Positions 1 through 9,193 of a stretch of 64,000 nucleotides of DNA are shown here, piece by piece. The notes under the pieces were generated by a model. It saw only the letters and a list, made by a program, of their open reading frames with translations, was not told the DNA's origin and made no database searches. A program made the translations under genes and the position numbers. The DNA is from Citrobacter sedlakii NBRC 105722 (lineage in GTDB: Bacteria > Pseudomonadota > Gammaproteobacteria > Enterobacterales > Enterobacteriaceae). Position 1 is the stretch's first letter. Each line of letters begins with the position of its first letter. The stretch is from assembly GCF_000759835.1 (NCBI RefSeq), contig NZ_BBNB01000013.1, forward strand, positions 62,001-126,000, read 5' to 3'.

Positions 1-1
1 G

Positions 2-184
2 ATGCTGCGCCTGACCGGGGCGGGGATCGCCGAAGAACGGATGATCGCGCCGCAGTTACCGGACTGTCTGATCCACGAACTGACCGAACGCCCGCATCCC
101 TTCCCGCTGGGCGTCGATCTGATACTTACCTGCGGCGAGCGCCTGCTGGCCATCCCTCGCACTACCCACGTGGAGGTGTGCTGA
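2..184 (+). CDS. phnH: PhnH, C-terminal part (C-P lyase core subunit), cut by the window edge
   Basis: The last 60 residues of PhnH; the gene enters from the left, so the first in-frame ATG here is internal. PhnH is a core subunit of the PhnGHIJ carbon-phosphorus lyase complex, which attaches the phosphonate to ATP in place of adenine. The fragment matches my memory of the PhnH C-terminus (a segment ending in a proline-rich, hydrophobic strand pair). Its TGA stop at 182-184 overlaps the ATG of phnI by one base, the usual coupling in this operon. Identification rests mainly on its position directly before phnI. Confidence 0.88.
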   Translation: MLRLTGAGIAEERMIAPQLPDCLIHELTERPHPFPLGVDLILTCGERLLAIPRTTHVEVC

Positions 185-1251
185 TGTACGTCGCCGTTAA
201 AGGGGGCGAGAAGGCGATAGCCAACGCCCATGCGCTCCAGGAGAACCGCCGTCGGGGCGATGCCGCCATCGGCGAACTGAGCGTGGCGCAGATTGAACAG
301 CAGATGAACCTGGCGGTTGACCGGGTGATGACCGAAGGCGGTATCGCCGACCGCGAACTGGCGGCGCTGGCGCTGAAACAGGCCAGCGGAGATAACGTCG
401 AAGCCATCTTCCTGCTGCGCGCCTACCGCACCACGCTGGCGAAGCTGGCGGTGAGCGAACCGCTGAACAGCGCGGAGATGCGCCTGGAGCGGCGTATTTC
501 CGCCGTCTATAAAGACATTCCCGGCGGGCAGCTTTTAGGCCCGACTTACGACTACACCCATCGCCTGCTCGATTTCACCCTGCTGGCGAACGGCGAAACG
601 CCGCCTCTGCGCACCGCCGATCACCCAACGGAACCCGCGCCGCACGTCTTTTCCCTGCTGGCGAAGCAGGGGCTGGCAAAGCGCGAAGAGGATACCGGCG
701 CACAGCCGGACGATATCACCCGCACACCGCCGGTCTACCCCTGCTCGCGCGCCTCACGCCTGCAACAGCTCATGCGCGGCGACGAAGGCTACCTGCTGGC
801 GCTGGCCTATTCCACCCAGCGCGGTTATGGCCGCAACCACCCGTTCGCGGCGGAGATCCGCAGCGGCTACGTTGAGCTGGAAACGGTGCCGGAAGAGCTG
901 GGATTCGCGGTAAACGTTGGCGAACTGCTGGTGACCGAATGCGAGATGGTCAACGGCTTCGTCGCCCCGGACAATGATGCGCCTCACTTCACCCGCGGCT
1001 ACGGGCTGGTGTTCGGCATGAGCGAACGCAAAGCCATGGCGATGGCGCTGGTGGATCGCGCGCTACAGGCACCAGACTACGATGAAACGGTCACAGGACC
1101 GGCGCAGGACGAGGAGTTCGTGCTGGCGCATGCGGATAACGTCGAGGCGGCGGGTTTTGTTTCGCACCTCAAGCTCCCTCATTACGTCGATTTCCAGGCC
1201 GAGCTGGAACTGCTTAAACGCCTGCAACAGGAGGCCGACCGTGACGACTAA
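184..1251 (+). CDS. phnI: PhnI, C-P lyase core subunit (purine-nucleotide/phosphonate ribosyl transfer)
   Basis: About 355 residues, the usual length. PhnI with PhnG, PhnH and PhnL makes ribose 1-phosphonate triphosphate from ATP and a phosphonate; alone it acts as a nucleosidase. The sequence is almost colinear with E. coli PhnI as I know it, beginning [12 protein letters not shown] and including the HxFxRGYGLVFGMSERKA region near residue 270. The ATG at 184 was chosen over the in-frame ATG at 178 because it matches the family N-terminus and overlaps the phnH stop. Its 3' end overlaps phnJ by 11 bases. Confidence 0.96.
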   Translation: MYVAVKGGEKAIANAHALQENRRRGDAAIGELSVAQIEQQMNLAVDRVMTEGGIADRELAALALKQASGDNVEAIFLLRAYRTTLAKLAVSEPLNSAEMRLERRISAVYKDIPGGQLLGPTYDYTHRLLDFTLLANGETPPLRTADHPTEPAPHVFSLLAKQGLAKREEDTGAQPDDITRTPPVYPCSRASRLQQLMRGDEGYLLALAYSTQRGYGRNHPFAAEIRSGYVELETVPEELGFAVNVGELLVTECEMVNGFVAPDNDAPHFTRGYGLVFGMSERKAMAMALVDRALQAPDYDETVTGPAQDEEFVLAHADNVEAAGFVSHLKLPHYVDFQAELELLKRLQQEADRDD

Positions 1252-2089
1252 CCTCTCCGGCTACAACTTTGCGTACCTTGATGAACAGACCAAACGCATG
1301 ATCCGCCGCGCTATCCTGAAGGCGGTGGCGATCCCTGGCTATCAGGTGCCGTTCGGCGGCCGCGAAATGCCGATGCCCTACGGCTGGGGCACCGGCGGCA
1401 TTCAGATCACCGCCAGCGTGATCGGCGAACCGGACGTGCTGAAAGTGATCGACCAGGGCGCCGACGACACCACCAACGCGGTGTCGATCCGCAACTTTTT
1501 TAAGCGCGTCACCGGCGTAAACACCACCGAACGTACGGAAGACGCGACGCTGATCCAGACCCGCCATCGGATCCCGGAAACGCCGCTGACCGAAGATCAG
1601 ATCCTGATCTTCCAGGTGCCGATCCCAGAGCCGCTGCGCTTTATCGAACCGCGCGAAACCGAAACCCGCACCATGCATGCGCTGGAAGAGTACGGCGTAA
1701 TGCAGGTGAAACTGTACGAAGATATCGCCCGCTTCGGCCACATCGCCACCACCTACGCCTATCCGGTGAAGGTGAACGGGCGCTACGTGATGGACCCGTC
1801 GCCGATCCCCAAATTCGATAACCCGAAAATGGACAGGATGCCCGCTCTGCAACTGTTTGGCGCCGGGCGCGAAAAGCGCATCTACGCCGTACCGCCGTAC
1901 ACCCGCGTGGAGAGTCTCGATTTCGACGATCATCCGTTCAGCGTCCAGACCTGGAATGAGCCGTGCGCCATTTGCGGGTCAACCCATAGCTATCTCGACG
2001 AAGTGGTGCTCGACGACAGCGGCAAACGGATGTTTGTCTGCTCCGACACCGACTACTGCAGCCAACAGAGTGAGGCCCAACGCCAATGA
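1241..2089 (+). CDS. phnJ: PhnJ, radical-SAM-type C-P lyase
   Basis: 282 residues; cleaves the carbon-phosphorus bond of ribose 1-phosphonate 5-phosphate by radical chemistry, releasing the alkane and a cyclic ribose phosphate. Four C-terminal cysteines that can hold the [4Fe-4S] cluster are visible (CAIC, then C about 22 residues later in FVCSD, then DYC). The start is GTG at 1241: the protein then begins MTTNLSGYNFAYLDEQ, like the family, and a strong GGAGG lies six bases upstream inside phnI. A longer in-frame reading from 1082 lies within phnI and is rejected. Stop overlaps phnK (ATGA). Confidence 0.96.
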   Translation: MTTNLSGYNFAYLDEQTKRMIRRAILKAVAIPGYQVPFGGREMPMPYGWGTGGIQITASVIGEPDVLKVIDQGADDTTNAVSIRNFFKRVTGVNTTERTEDATLIQTRHRIPETPLTEDQILIFQVPIPEPLRFIEPRETETRTMHALEEYGVMQVKLYEDIARFGHIATTYAYPVKVNGRYVMDPSPIPKFDNPKMDRMPALQLFGAGREKRIYAVPPYTRVESLDFDDHPFSVQTWNEPCAICGSTHSYLDEVVLDDSGKRMFVCSDTDYCSQQSEAQRQ

Positions 2090-2844
2090 CGCAGCCGCTG
2101 CTTTCAGTGAATCACCTGACCCACCTTTACGCGCCGGGCAAAGGCTTCAGCGATGTCTCGTTTGACCTGTGGCCGGGCGAAGTGCTGGGCATTGTCGGGG
2201 AGTCCGGTTCCGGTAAAACCACCCTGCTGAAGTCAATCTCTTCGCGCCTGACGCCGCAGTCCGGCGAGATCCAGTATCAGAACCGTTCGCTGTATGCGAT
2301 GAGCGAGGCCGACCGTCGCCGCCTGCTGCGCACCGAATGGGGCGTGGTGCATCAGCATCCGCTGGACGGCTTGCGACGCCAGGTCTCAGCGGGAGGCAAC
2401 ATCGGCGAACGGCTGATGGCGACCGGCGCGCGCCACTACGGCGAAATCCGCGCTACCGCGCAAAAATGGCTCGAGGAAGTGGAAATTCCGGCCTCGCGCA
2501 TTGATGACCTGCCGACCACCTTCTCCGGCGGAATGCAGCAGCGTTTGCAAATCGCCCGCAATCTGGTCACCCATCCAAAGCTGGTGTTTATGGATGAACC
2601 GACCGGCGGGCTGGACGTTTCGGTGCAGGCCAAACTGCTGGACCTGCTGCGCGGGCTGGTGGTGGAGCTGGATCTGGCGGTGGTGATTGTCACCCACGAT
2701 TTGGGCGTTGCGCGCCTGCTGGCGGACCGTCTGCTGGTGATGAAGCAGGGCCAGGTGGTGGAAAGTGGATTAACCGACCGCGTGCTCGACGATCCGCATC
2801 ATCCATACACGCAGTTGCTGGTGTCGTCGGTATTACAGAATTAA
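2086..2844 (+). CDS. phnK: PhnK, ABC-type ATPase associated with the C-P lyase core
   Basis: 252 residues with a complete ABC ATPase set: Walker A GESGSGKTT near residue 40, signature FSGGMQQR near 148, Walker B LVFMDEPT near 168 and a switch His (VTHD) near 205. PhnK binds the PhnGHIJ core rather than a membrane permease and is needed for phosphonate breakdown in vivo. It overlaps phnJ by four bases and is followed by phnL nine bases on. The family resembles oligopeptide transporter ATPases, but the operon position settles the name. Confidence 0.95.
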   Translation: MTQPLLSVNHLTHLYAPGKGFSDVSFDLWPGEVLGIVGESGSGKTTLLKSISSRLTPQSGEIQYQNRSLYAMSEADRRRLLRTEWGVVHQHPLDGLRRQVSAGGNIGERLMATGARHYGEIRATAQKWLEEVEIPASRIDDLPTTFSGGMQQRLQIARNLVTHPKLVFMDEPTGGLDVSVQAKLLDLLRGLVVELDLAVVIVTHDLGVARLLADRLLVMKQGQVVESGLTDRVLDDPHHPYTQLLVSSVLQN

Positions 2845-2853
2845 GAGGCCAAC

Positions 2854-3534
2854 ATGATTCGCGTTGAAAACGTCAGTAAAACCTTTGTTCTCCACCAGCA
2901 AAACGGCGTGCGTCTGCCGGTACTGCAAAACGCCTCGCTGACGGTAGCGCGCGGCGAATGCGTGGTGCTGCACGGTCACTCCGGCAGCGGAAAATCGACG
3001 CTGCTGCGCTCGCTGTACGCTAACTATCTGCCCGACGAAGGGCAGATCCGGATTCGTCACGGCGACGAGTGGGTGGATCTGGTGCAGGCGCCAGCGCGCA
3101 AGGTACTGGAAGTACGTCGTTCTACCATCGGCTGGGTCAGCCAGTTTCTGCGGGTGATCCCCCGCGTGTGCGCGCTGGACGTGGTAATGCAGCCGCTGCT
3201 GGACCTCGGCGCGCCGCGAGAAGCATGCGCCGCCAAAGCCGCGAGTCTTCTGACCCGCCTCAACGTACCCGAGCGCCTGTGGCATCTCGCCCCCTCGACC
3301 TTTTCCGGCGGCGAGCAGCAGCGGGTCAACATCGCCCGCGGCTTTATTGTCGATTATCCCATCCTGCTCCTCGACGAGCCCACCGCCTCGCTGGATGCCA
3401 AAAACAGCGCCGCCGTGGTGGCATTGATTACCGAAGCGAAAGCGCGCGGCGCGGCGATTGTCGGCATTTTTCACGATGAATCCGTGCGCGACCGGGTGGC
3501 GGATCGTTTGCATCTTATGGGAACAACACCATGA
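2854..3534 (+). CDS. phnL: PhnL, second ABC-type ATPase of the C-P lyase system
   Basis: 226 residues; Walker [10 protein letters not shown] near residue 42, signature FSGGEQQR near 150, Walker [13 protein letters not shown] near 170 and FHDE for the switch region. PhnL works with PhnG, H and I in forming the ribose 1-phosphonate triphosphate. It overlaps the next gene by four bases (ATGA at 3531-3534), so translation is coupled to phnM. There is no permease gene next to it, in line with a soluble role. Confidence 0.95.
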   Translation: MIRVENVSKTFVLHQQNGVRLPVLQNASLTVARGECVVLHGHSGSGKSTLLRSLYANYLPDEGQIRIRHGDEWVDLVQAPARKVLEVRRSTIGWVSQFLRVIPRVCALDVVMQPLLDLGAPREACAAKAASLLTRLNVPERLWHLAPSTFSGGEQQRVNIARGFIVDYPILLLDEPTASLDAKNSAAVVALITEAKARGAAIVGIFHDESVRDRVADRLHLMGTTP

Positions 3535-4667
3535 TTATCAACAATGTAAAGCTGGTGCTGGAAGACGAGGTAGTGCAGGGATCGCTGGAAATGCACAACG
3601 GGATGATCCACGCTTTTGCCGAAACCCAGAGCCGTCTGCCGGAGGCGCTGGACGGCGAAGGCGGCTGGCTGCTGCCGGGACTGATTGAACTGCATACTGA
3701 TAATCTGGATAAATTTTTCACCCCGCGCCCAAAGGTGGACTGGCCCGCCCATTCAGCGATGAGCAGCCACGACGCGCTGATGGTCGCCAGCGGTATCACC
3801 ACCGTTCTGGACGCGGTGGCGATTGGCGACATGCGTGACGGCGGCGACAGGCTGGAAAATCTGGAAAAGATGATTAACGCGGTGGAAGAGACGCAAAAGC
3901 GCGGCGTCAACCGCGCCGAGCATCGCCTGCATCTGCGCTGCGAGCTGCCGCATCACACCACCCTGCCGTTGTTTGAAAAGCTGGTCGGCCGCGAGCCGGT
4001 CACGCTGGTTTCCCTGATGGATCACTCGCCGGGCCAGCGCCAGTTCGCCAACCGCGAGAAGTATCGCGAATATTATCAGGGCAAATATTCCCTCACCGAC
4101 GAGCAGATGGCCCGCTATGAAGAAGAACAGTTGGCGCTCGCCGCCCGCTGGTCGCAACCTAACCGCAGCGCTATCGCCCGGCTTTGCCGCGAGCGCAACA
4201 TCGCGCTGGCAAGTCATGACGACGCTACGCCCGACCACGTGCGCGAGTCACATCAGCTTGGCAGCGTGATCGCCGAATTTCCCACCACCTTCGCCGCGGC
4301 GCAAGCGTCGCGCGAGCATGGCATGAATGTGCTGATGGGCGCGCCGAACATCGTGCGCGGCGGTTCACACTCCGGTAACGTCGCCGCGCATGCGCTTGCC
4401 GAGCTGGGGCTGCTGGATATTCTTTCGTCCGATTATTACCCCGCCAGCCTGCTCGACGCCGCCTTTCGCGTCGCCGATGACGATGCCAACCGCTTTACCC
4501 TGCCGCAGGCCATTCGTCTGGTGACCCGCAACCCGGCGCGGGCGCTGAATCTGAACGATCGCGGCGTTATCGCCGAGGGCAAACGCGCCGACCTGGTACT
4601 GGCGCACCGCAAAGGCGACCACGTGCATATCGATCACGTCTGGCGTCAAGGAAAAAGGGTGTTCTGA
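3531..4667 (+). CDS. phnM: PhnM, alkylphosphonate ribose triphosphate diphosphatase
   Basis: 378 residues of the amidohydrolase superfamily. PhnM removes pyrophosphate from the ribose-triphosphate intermediate, giving the 5-phosphate that PhnJ uses. Metal-site motifs are present: [12 protein letters not shown] near residue 50, LASHDDATP near 225, and SSDYYP near 300 with the conserved aspartate. The N-terminal beta-sandwich and C-terminal ADLVLA segment are both complete. Coupled to phnL by an ATGA overlap and two bases before phnN. Confidence 0.96.
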   Translation: MIINNVKLVLEDEVVQGSLEMHNGMIHAFAETQSRLPEALDGEGGWLLPGLIELHTDNLDKFFTPRPKVDWPAHSAMSSHDALMVASGITTVLDAVAIGDMRDGGDRLENLEKMINAVEETQKRGVNRAEHRLHLRCELPHHTTLPLFEKLVGREPVTLVSLMDHSPGQRQFANREKYREYYQGKYSLTDEQMARYEEEQLALAARWSQPNRSAIARLCRERNIALASHDDATPDHVRESHQLGSVIAEFPTTFAAAQASREHGMNVLMGAPNIVRGGSHSGNVAAHALAELGLLDILSSDYYPASLLDAAFRVADDDANRFTLPQAIRLVTRNPARALNLNDRGVIAEGKRADLVLAHRKGDHVHIDHVWRQGKRVF

Positions 4668-4669
4668 CT

Positions 4670-5224
4670 ATGGGAAAACTGATCTGGCTGATGGGGCCGT
4701 CCGGCTCCGGTAAAGACAGTTTGCTGGCGGCGCTGCGCCAGCAGGAACATGCGCAGCTCCTGGTCGCGCACCGCTACATTACCCGCGCGGCCAACGCCGG
4801 AAATGAAAACCATATCGCCCTGAGCGAACAGGAATTTTTCACCCGTGCGGGACATAACCTGCTGGCGCTGAGCTGGCACGCCAATGGTTTATACTACGGC
4901 GTCGGGGTGGAGATCGACCTGTGGCTGAACGGCGGATTCGACGTGGTGGTTAATGGCTCCCGCGCCCATCTTCCCCAGGCGCAGGCGCGTTACGGCACAG
5001 CGCTGATGCCGGTCTGTTTGCAGGTCTCCCCCGCCATTCTGCGCCAGCGGTTACAGGCGCGCGGACGCGAAAGCGAAGCGGAGATTGCCGCCCGTCTCGA
5101 ACGCGCCGCCCGCTACGCGCCGTTTGACTGCCATACGCTGAACAATGACGGCAGTCTGCTACAGTCAGTCGATACGCTGTTAATGCTGATCGGACGAAAG
5201 GAGAAAAGCCATGCCTGCCTGTGA
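4670..5224 (+). CDS. phnN: PhnN, ribose 1,5-bisphosphate phosphokinase
   Basis: 184 residues, guanylate-kinase-like fold. PhnN phosphorylates ribose 1,5-bisphosphate to PRPP, recovering the ribose made by the C-P lyase pathway. A P-loop (GPSGSGKDS) sits at residues 10-18, followed by HRYITRA and, later, the basic LQARGRES segment of the lid. The 3' end overlaps phnO by 14 bases. Confidence 0.95.
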   Translation: MGKLIWLMGPSGSGKDSLLAALRQQEHAQLLVAHRYITRAANAGNENHIALSEQEFFTRAGHNLLALSWHANGLYYGVGVEIDLWLNGGFDVVVNGSRAHLPQAQARYGTALMPVCLQVSPAILRQRLQARGRESEAEIAARLERAARYAPFDCHTLNNDGSLLQSVDTLLMLIGRKEKSHACL

Positions 5225-5645
5225 ACTGCGTCGCGCCACGGCGGACGACACCCACGCCGTCTATGCCCTCATTTGCGAACTAAAGCAAGCCGAGTTCGAT
5301 CATCAGGCGTTCAGCGCCGGCTTTGCGGCGAACCTGCGGGATAGCAATCTGCGCTATCAGCTTGCGTTGCTCGACGGCGAGGTGGTGGGCATGATTGGTC
5401 TGCATATGCAATTTCATCTCCATCACGCCAACTGGATCGGCGAGATTCAGGAACTGGTGGTAATGCCCCAGGCGCGCGGCCTGAAAATCGGCAGCCAACT
5501 GCTGGCCTGGGCAGAGGACGAAGCCAGACGCGCGGGGGCGGAGATGACCGAGCTTTCCACCAACGTGAAGCGTCTTGACGCCCACCGCTTTTACCTGCGC
5601 GAAGGTTACACCCAGAGCCATTTTCGCTTCACCAAAGCGCTGTGA
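5211..5645 (+). CDS. phnO: PhnO, aminoalkylphosphonate N-acetyltransferase (GNAT)
   Basis: 144 residues, the normal length. A GNAT acetyltransferase that acetylates aminoalkylphosphonates (for example 1-aminoethylphosphonate), probably for detoxification. The acetyl-CoA loop is seen around residues 90-98 ([14 protein letters not shown]) and the Arg-rich [14 protein letters not shown] tail is intact. The ATG follows a GGAGAAAAGCC ribosome site within phnN. It lies in the same operon as its neighbours. Confidence 0.95.
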   Translation: MPACELRRATADDTHAVYALICELKQAEFDHQAFSAGFAANLRDSNLRYQLALLDGEVVGMIGLHMQFHLHHANWIGEIQELVVMPQARGLKIGSQLLAWAEDEARRAGAEMTELSTNVKRLDAHRFYLREGYTQSHFRFTKAL

Positions 5646-5653
5646 GGCAACCG

Positions 5654-6412
5654 ATGAGCCTGACCCTCACCTTAACCGGAACCGGCGGCGCACAAGGCGT
5701 TCCAGCGTATGGCTGCGACTGCGCGGCCTGCCGCCGGGCGCGCCAGCATGAAGCGTATCGTCGTCGCCCGTGTAGCGGCGTGATTAAATTTAATCATGCG
5801 GTAACATTGCTGGACGCGGGCTTGCACGATCTTGCGGATCGCTGGCCTGCCGGATCTTTTGAGCAATTTTTACTCACCCATTATCATATGGATCACGTGC
5901 AGGGGCTGTTTCCGCTGCGCTGGGGCGTGGGCGCGACGATCCCGGTGTACGGGCCGCCTGACGAACAGGGCTGCGACGATCTGTTTAAGCATCCCGGCAT
6001 TCTCGACTTCAACCATACCGTCGAGCCGTTTGTGGTGTTTGATTTGCAGGGATTGCAGGTGACGCCGCTGCCGCTGAATCACTCAAAGCTGACCTTTGGC
6101 TATCTGTTGGAGTCTGCCCACAGCCGGGTGGCGTGGCTTTCGGATACCGCCGGGCTGCCGGATAAGACGCTGAAATTTTTGCTCAACAACCGCCCGCAGG
6201 CGATAGTGATCGACTGTAGCCATGAACCGCGACCAGACGCGCCGCGCAACCATTGCGATTTAAACACCGTGATTGCGCTGAATGAGGTGATTGGCTGCCC
6301 ACGGGTGATCCTGACGCATATCAGCCATCAGTTTGACGTGTGGATGATGGATAACCCGCTGCCGGACGGCATCGAAGCGGGGTATGACGGGATGGTACTG
6401 GTGCTGGACTAA
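5654..6412 (+). CDS. phnP: PhnP, 5-phosphoribosyl 1,2-cyclic phosphate phosphodiesterase
   Basis: 252 residues, metallo-beta-lactamase fold. Opens the cyclic ribose phosphate made by PhnJ to ribose 1,5-bisphosphate, the PhnN substrate. The metal motif HYHMDH is near residue 76-81, with LNHSK, LSDTAG and CSHEP further on, and TH-SH near the C-terminus; the structural zinc cysteines (CDCAAC) lie near residue 21. The ATG at 5654 gives the family start [12 protein letters not shown]; the upstream in-frame GTG overlaps the phnO stop and was not used. Last gene of the operon. Confidence 0.95.
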   Translation: MSLTLTLTGTGGAQGVPAYGCDCAACRRARQHEAYRRRPCSGVIKFNHAVTLLDAGLHDLADRWPAGSFEQFLLTHYHMDHVQGLFPLRWGVGATIPVYGPPDEQGCDDLFKHPGILDFNHTVEPFVVFDLQGLQVTPLPLNHSKLTFGYLLESAHSRVAWLSDTAGLPDKTLKFLLNNRPQAIVIDCSHEPRPDAPRNHCDLNTVIALNEVIGCPRVILTHISHQFDVWMMDNPLPDGIEAGYDGMVLVLD

Positions 6413-6419
6413 GCGTTTT

Positions 6420-6439
6420 CCCTCCTCCGCGGGAGAGGG
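6420..6439. terminator. Imperfect hairpin between convergent phnP and yjdP
   Basis: A C-rich/G-rich inverted repeat (CCCTC...GAGGG, with further pairing inside) lies eight bases after the phnP stop and 13 bases before the yjdP stop. It is followed by no T-run on the plus strand, but on the minus strand it leads into GGGAAAACGC. Position suggests termination or mRNA end protection; the structure is weak. Confidence 0.4.
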
Positions 6440-6452
6440 CAACAGACTGCCC

Positions 6453-6776
6453 TTACCACCGTTCGTAATCTTCTTCCAGCCTGCGTTCGTCCTCTTCTAA
6501 TCGACGTCGGTCGTCATCCAGCTGGCGCTGGCGTTCGTCTAAACGGCGGCGCCTGTCCTCGAGCTGTCGGCGGCGATCGTCGTACTGTCGACTGTCGGTT
6601 TGACGGCTGCGATCGTAACGATCGTCATCATCGTCATTACGGCTGCTGCCGGGGTTATAGGCGTCGTTGATCGCCTGCTGAATATTGCCAATGGTGTCAT
6701 CAATCACATCGGCCTGCGCCAGTTGGCTGGTTAAAGTCAGCAGACCCAATAGCAGGGCGGAAGAGTAACGTTTCAT
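6453..6776 (-). CDS. yjdP: YjdP, small secreted charged coiled-coil protein
   Basis: 107 residues. A Sec signal peptide is clear (MKRYSSALLLGLLTLTSQLAQA, cut after AQA near residue 22). The mature part starts DVIDDTIGNIQQAINDAY and then turns into an Asp/Arg-rich linker and a long R/E/D/L/Q helix with heptad-like spacing (residues 65-105), probably a single charged helix or coiled coil. It matches E. coli YjdP, which also lies next to phnP. Function unknown; predicted periplasmic. Confidence 0.85.
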   Translation of the reverse strand: MKRYSSALLLGLLTLTSQLAQADVIDDTIGNIQQAINDAYNPGSSRNDDDDDRYDRSRQTDSRQYDDRRRQLEDRRRRLDERQRQLDDDRRRLEEDERRLEEDYERW

Positions 6777-6871
6777 AAGGCCAGACTCACAGGTGAACTG
6801 GCCTTAAGGTAATGACTGGCTATTGGCTGGAGTAGCGGAGGAATCTCAAATTCTGTCGCGATCAGTCCTCA

Positions 6872-8656
6872 TCAGGCCTCAGGCATCTCCATTGAGCGGA
6901 TCACAAAAAAGTCCTGCGAAATACCCGCGCCTTTTTCAACGGTTTGCAGGTCGTGTACAAACCACGCGTACATTTCTGGCGGTGCTGCATCTATGGGAAA
7001 TGGCTGGGGCTTACCGAGGTGCGCCGCATGAAAATAATCCAGAAATCGCTTCGCACGCCACAGCGCGGGTCCATACACGTTCGGTACGATATCCCTGCGC
7101 CTGTCCATGGGATTCTGTTCCATACTGTTTCGCATTCTTATGGCAGTATCCTTCACATCATCAAGCCAGCCCCAGTTTTGCTGTAACACAGACAGTTCAC
7201 TGGCGTACTGCCCGGCGGTCTCTTTCGCCTCCTGCGTAATGCCTGCAAACCCTGCCGATGCGCCAGCAGAGGCCAGCGTATCGCCGCGCTGCTTTTCGTA
7301 TTTCATGCATTCTGTTCGGTACTGATAGTACTGACGACCCAGCCAGTCGATATAGCTGTCCAGATGACGATTTTGGCTTGCGGTACTTAATAAAGTAAAG
7401 GGCAATGCGCTCTGGTAAGCTTCTGCCCACTGCAGTACGGACTGGTTTTTGACGTTGTCCTGGATGATGAAATATTCAGCAACCACGGGGTTGCTTTCAT
7501 TCAACGTCTGAAAATCAGGGAAAGGCACACCCGCCATGGTCGCCTCGCGGTACATTCTGTGCAGCGCCACGCGGCAGAGTTCCGCACTGGGTTTCTGTTC
7601 GTCCGGTTTCAGGCCACCGCCAATATCCTCCGCGCATCCGGGATAGAGTTCTTCCTTGTGCGCCGGGTTATTGCCGGTGCGGTACAGGCTGCGCCAGACG
7701 CGGGTTTCATGGGCGGCGACGAGATGCAGGCTTTTCTTTACCGCCTTAGGCAAGGGGGTGTCCTGGTCGATGGATTTGTCTCCCAGAAATACGCTGATTC
7801 CTTTTAATGGCCCGCCAAACGCAGAGATAAAGTAATCTACGCCGTTGTTGTTGCTGGCTGACGTACGCCGTGAGCAGTCAAACAGGCCGGTAAAGACGAT
7901 ATCGACAGGTATGCCCTGGTAGGTATATTTATCCCCCTCTTTCTGACAAATATCTTTCAGCAGACTGTCGAGAAATTTACGTGCCAGGGTAGCGCCGAGA
8001 TCGAAGCCGAACAGAGAGACAGAGATAAGCCTGATGGGAACCGGACTTTTTTTAACAGCTTCTTTGTATCCTTCTTCAAACGATATTTTTGTCGATGCAA
8101 TACGGGTATCAGCACCCGTTACCAGCATATCTGCTATCACAGGGTTATCACGAAGCCAGGGGGTTGCTTCGATAACACTTTTTTTGGCAGCCTTTTTTGT
8201 CGTATCGGAAGCCAGTTTTTTCCATTCCGTAGGGTTAAGAAGTTTCTTTCCCTGGTTTTTTAAAACCTCGTACCAGTTGTTGCCTTTTATAGAATCCATG
8301 CCCGCGTCTTTGGCCATTTCGCCGGGCTGCTCTTTTAAATTATCCTTTATGCTGTCCAGACCGCTATCCATGACGGTGTGAAGTTTTTCAACGAGAGTTT
8401 CATTAAAAGGAGTGCCCAGGCCTGAAATGTAAAATGCATCATACGTTTCTCGAGGGGTGTTCTGTTGTATGCTTGGAAATGCTCTATACAAACGCGCAAT
8501 ATTGCTGAGACGATTCTCCGGTGCATCCTGTTCGATATTTCGATGAATTCCATCAAAAAAGAACCCCACATGCCATACCCGTGAACAGTTCCCTAAACCA
8601 GCATCTTCCGCCTGCTGGGCCCGGTTTGCCGCGGCAATAAGGCTTTCAATATCCAT
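6872..8656 (-). CDS. Tle1/DUF2235-like T6SS-associated protein with altered catalytic residues
   Basis: 594 residues. The N-terminal FFFDGIHRN motif (residue 32), the LFDCS strand (residue 260), HLVAAHETRVWRS (311-323) and PGCAEDIGGG (339-348) follow the order of motifs in the Tle1/DUF2235 phospholipase family delivered by type VI secretion. The nucleophile elbow, normally GFSRGA, reads GFDLGA here (Asp219 in place of Ser), and the position before the DxGGG segment, usually His, is Ala342. So a classical Ser-His-Asp lipase is not supported. It is last in the minus-strand series vgrG - DUF4123 - 3x DUF3304 and starts three bases after the third DUF3304 gene. Parts are clearly more AT-rich than the surrounding backbone. 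Alternatives: an inactive scaffold or an enzyme with another mechanism. Confidence 0.75.
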   Translation of the reverse strand: MDIESLIAAANRAQQAEDAGLGNCSRVWHVGFFFDGIHRNIEQDAPENRLSNIARLYRAFPSIQQNTPRETYDAFYISGLGTPFNETLVEKLHTVMDSGLDSIKDNLKEQPGEMAKDAGMDSIKGNNWYEVLKNQGKKLLNPTEWKKLASDTTKKAAKKSVIEATPWLRDNPVIADMLVTGADTRIASTKISFEEGYKEAVKKSPVPIRLISVSLFGFDLGATLARKFLDSLLKDICQKEGDKYTYQGIPVDIVFTGLFDCSRRTSASNNNGVDYFISAFGGPLKGISVFLGDKSIDQDTPLPKAVKKSLHLVAAHETRVWRSLYRTGNNPAHKEELYPGCAEDIGGGLKPDEQKPSAELCRVALHRMYREATMAGVPFPDFQTLNESNPVVAEYFIIQDNVKNQSVLQWAEAYQSALPFTLLSTASQNRHLDSYIDWLGRQYYQYRTECMKYEKQRGDTLASAGASAGFAGITQEAKETAGQYASELSVLQQNWGWLDDVKDTAIRMRNSMEQNPMDRRRDIVPNVYGPALWRAKRFLDYFHAAHLGKPQPFPIDAAPPEMYAWFVHDLQTVEKGAGISQDFFVIRSMEMPEA

Positions 8657-8659
8657 ATG

Positions 8660-9178
8660 TTAGTTTCCTTTTTTTAATTCTGAGGCCTGGTCTTTGATAT
8701 CGTGAGAATCAGGATGATTAAATCCGGTACTCCACCATAACCGGACATTATCTTCAGGCAGAAAATAGACATGAAGATAGTTTTCACCCCACTGGCGGAC
8801 GGGCATAGGCATTACCGTGCGGCGTGATTCTAATCTCATACCCTTAAGGTATTGCTCGTGAGTTATATCCAGTGTCCAGATCACTTCCGCCTTATCCCCG
8901 CTGATACTGCCGCAGCAGGTGGCGCCGCCCCCGCCATGAGCAAATGCGTTCGCACCTGCAACACCATTCACGCTAAACCCTAAAACAGGTCTGTCGAGTT
9001 CATTGTGAATAATCAGCGTCACCGGCCCCGACGGCGGTCCCCAGACCGCCGCCCACACCGACCAGCCAAGATAAATCACCACCGGCAGTATCAGTGCTCC
9101 CCAGAGCCATTTTCCCCAGCGGGCATAACCCCGGTTAACCGCACCGTCTATTTTGGCGAACGCCTTAAAAAATCCCAT
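8660..9178 (-). CDS. DUF3304-like membrane-anchored protein, copy 3 (candidate immunity protein)
   Basis: 172 residues. A basic N-terminus, one transmembrane segment (about residues 25-46) and a globular part with a CCGS motif and a C-terminal YLHVYFLPEDNVRLWWSTGFN segment. Topology N-in with the domain in the periplasm is likely. The first ~75 residues are nearly identical to the two upstream paralogues, but the middle region and the tail differ, and the glycine loop before CCGS is shorter (GGGG). DUF3304 genes sit beside T6SS effectors in many enterobacteria; an immunity role is inferred from context, not shown. Confidence 0.7.
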   Translation of the reverse strand: MGFFKAFAKIDGAVNRGYARWGKWLWGALILPVVIYLGWSVWAAVWGPPSGPVTLIIHNELDRPVLGFSVNGVAGANAFAHGGGGATCCGSISGDKAEVIWTLDITHEQYLKGMRLESRRTVMPMPVRQWGENYLHVYFLPEDNVRLWWSTGFNHPDSHDIKDQASELKKGN

Positions 9179-9193
9179 TTTAATCCCTCAGAA

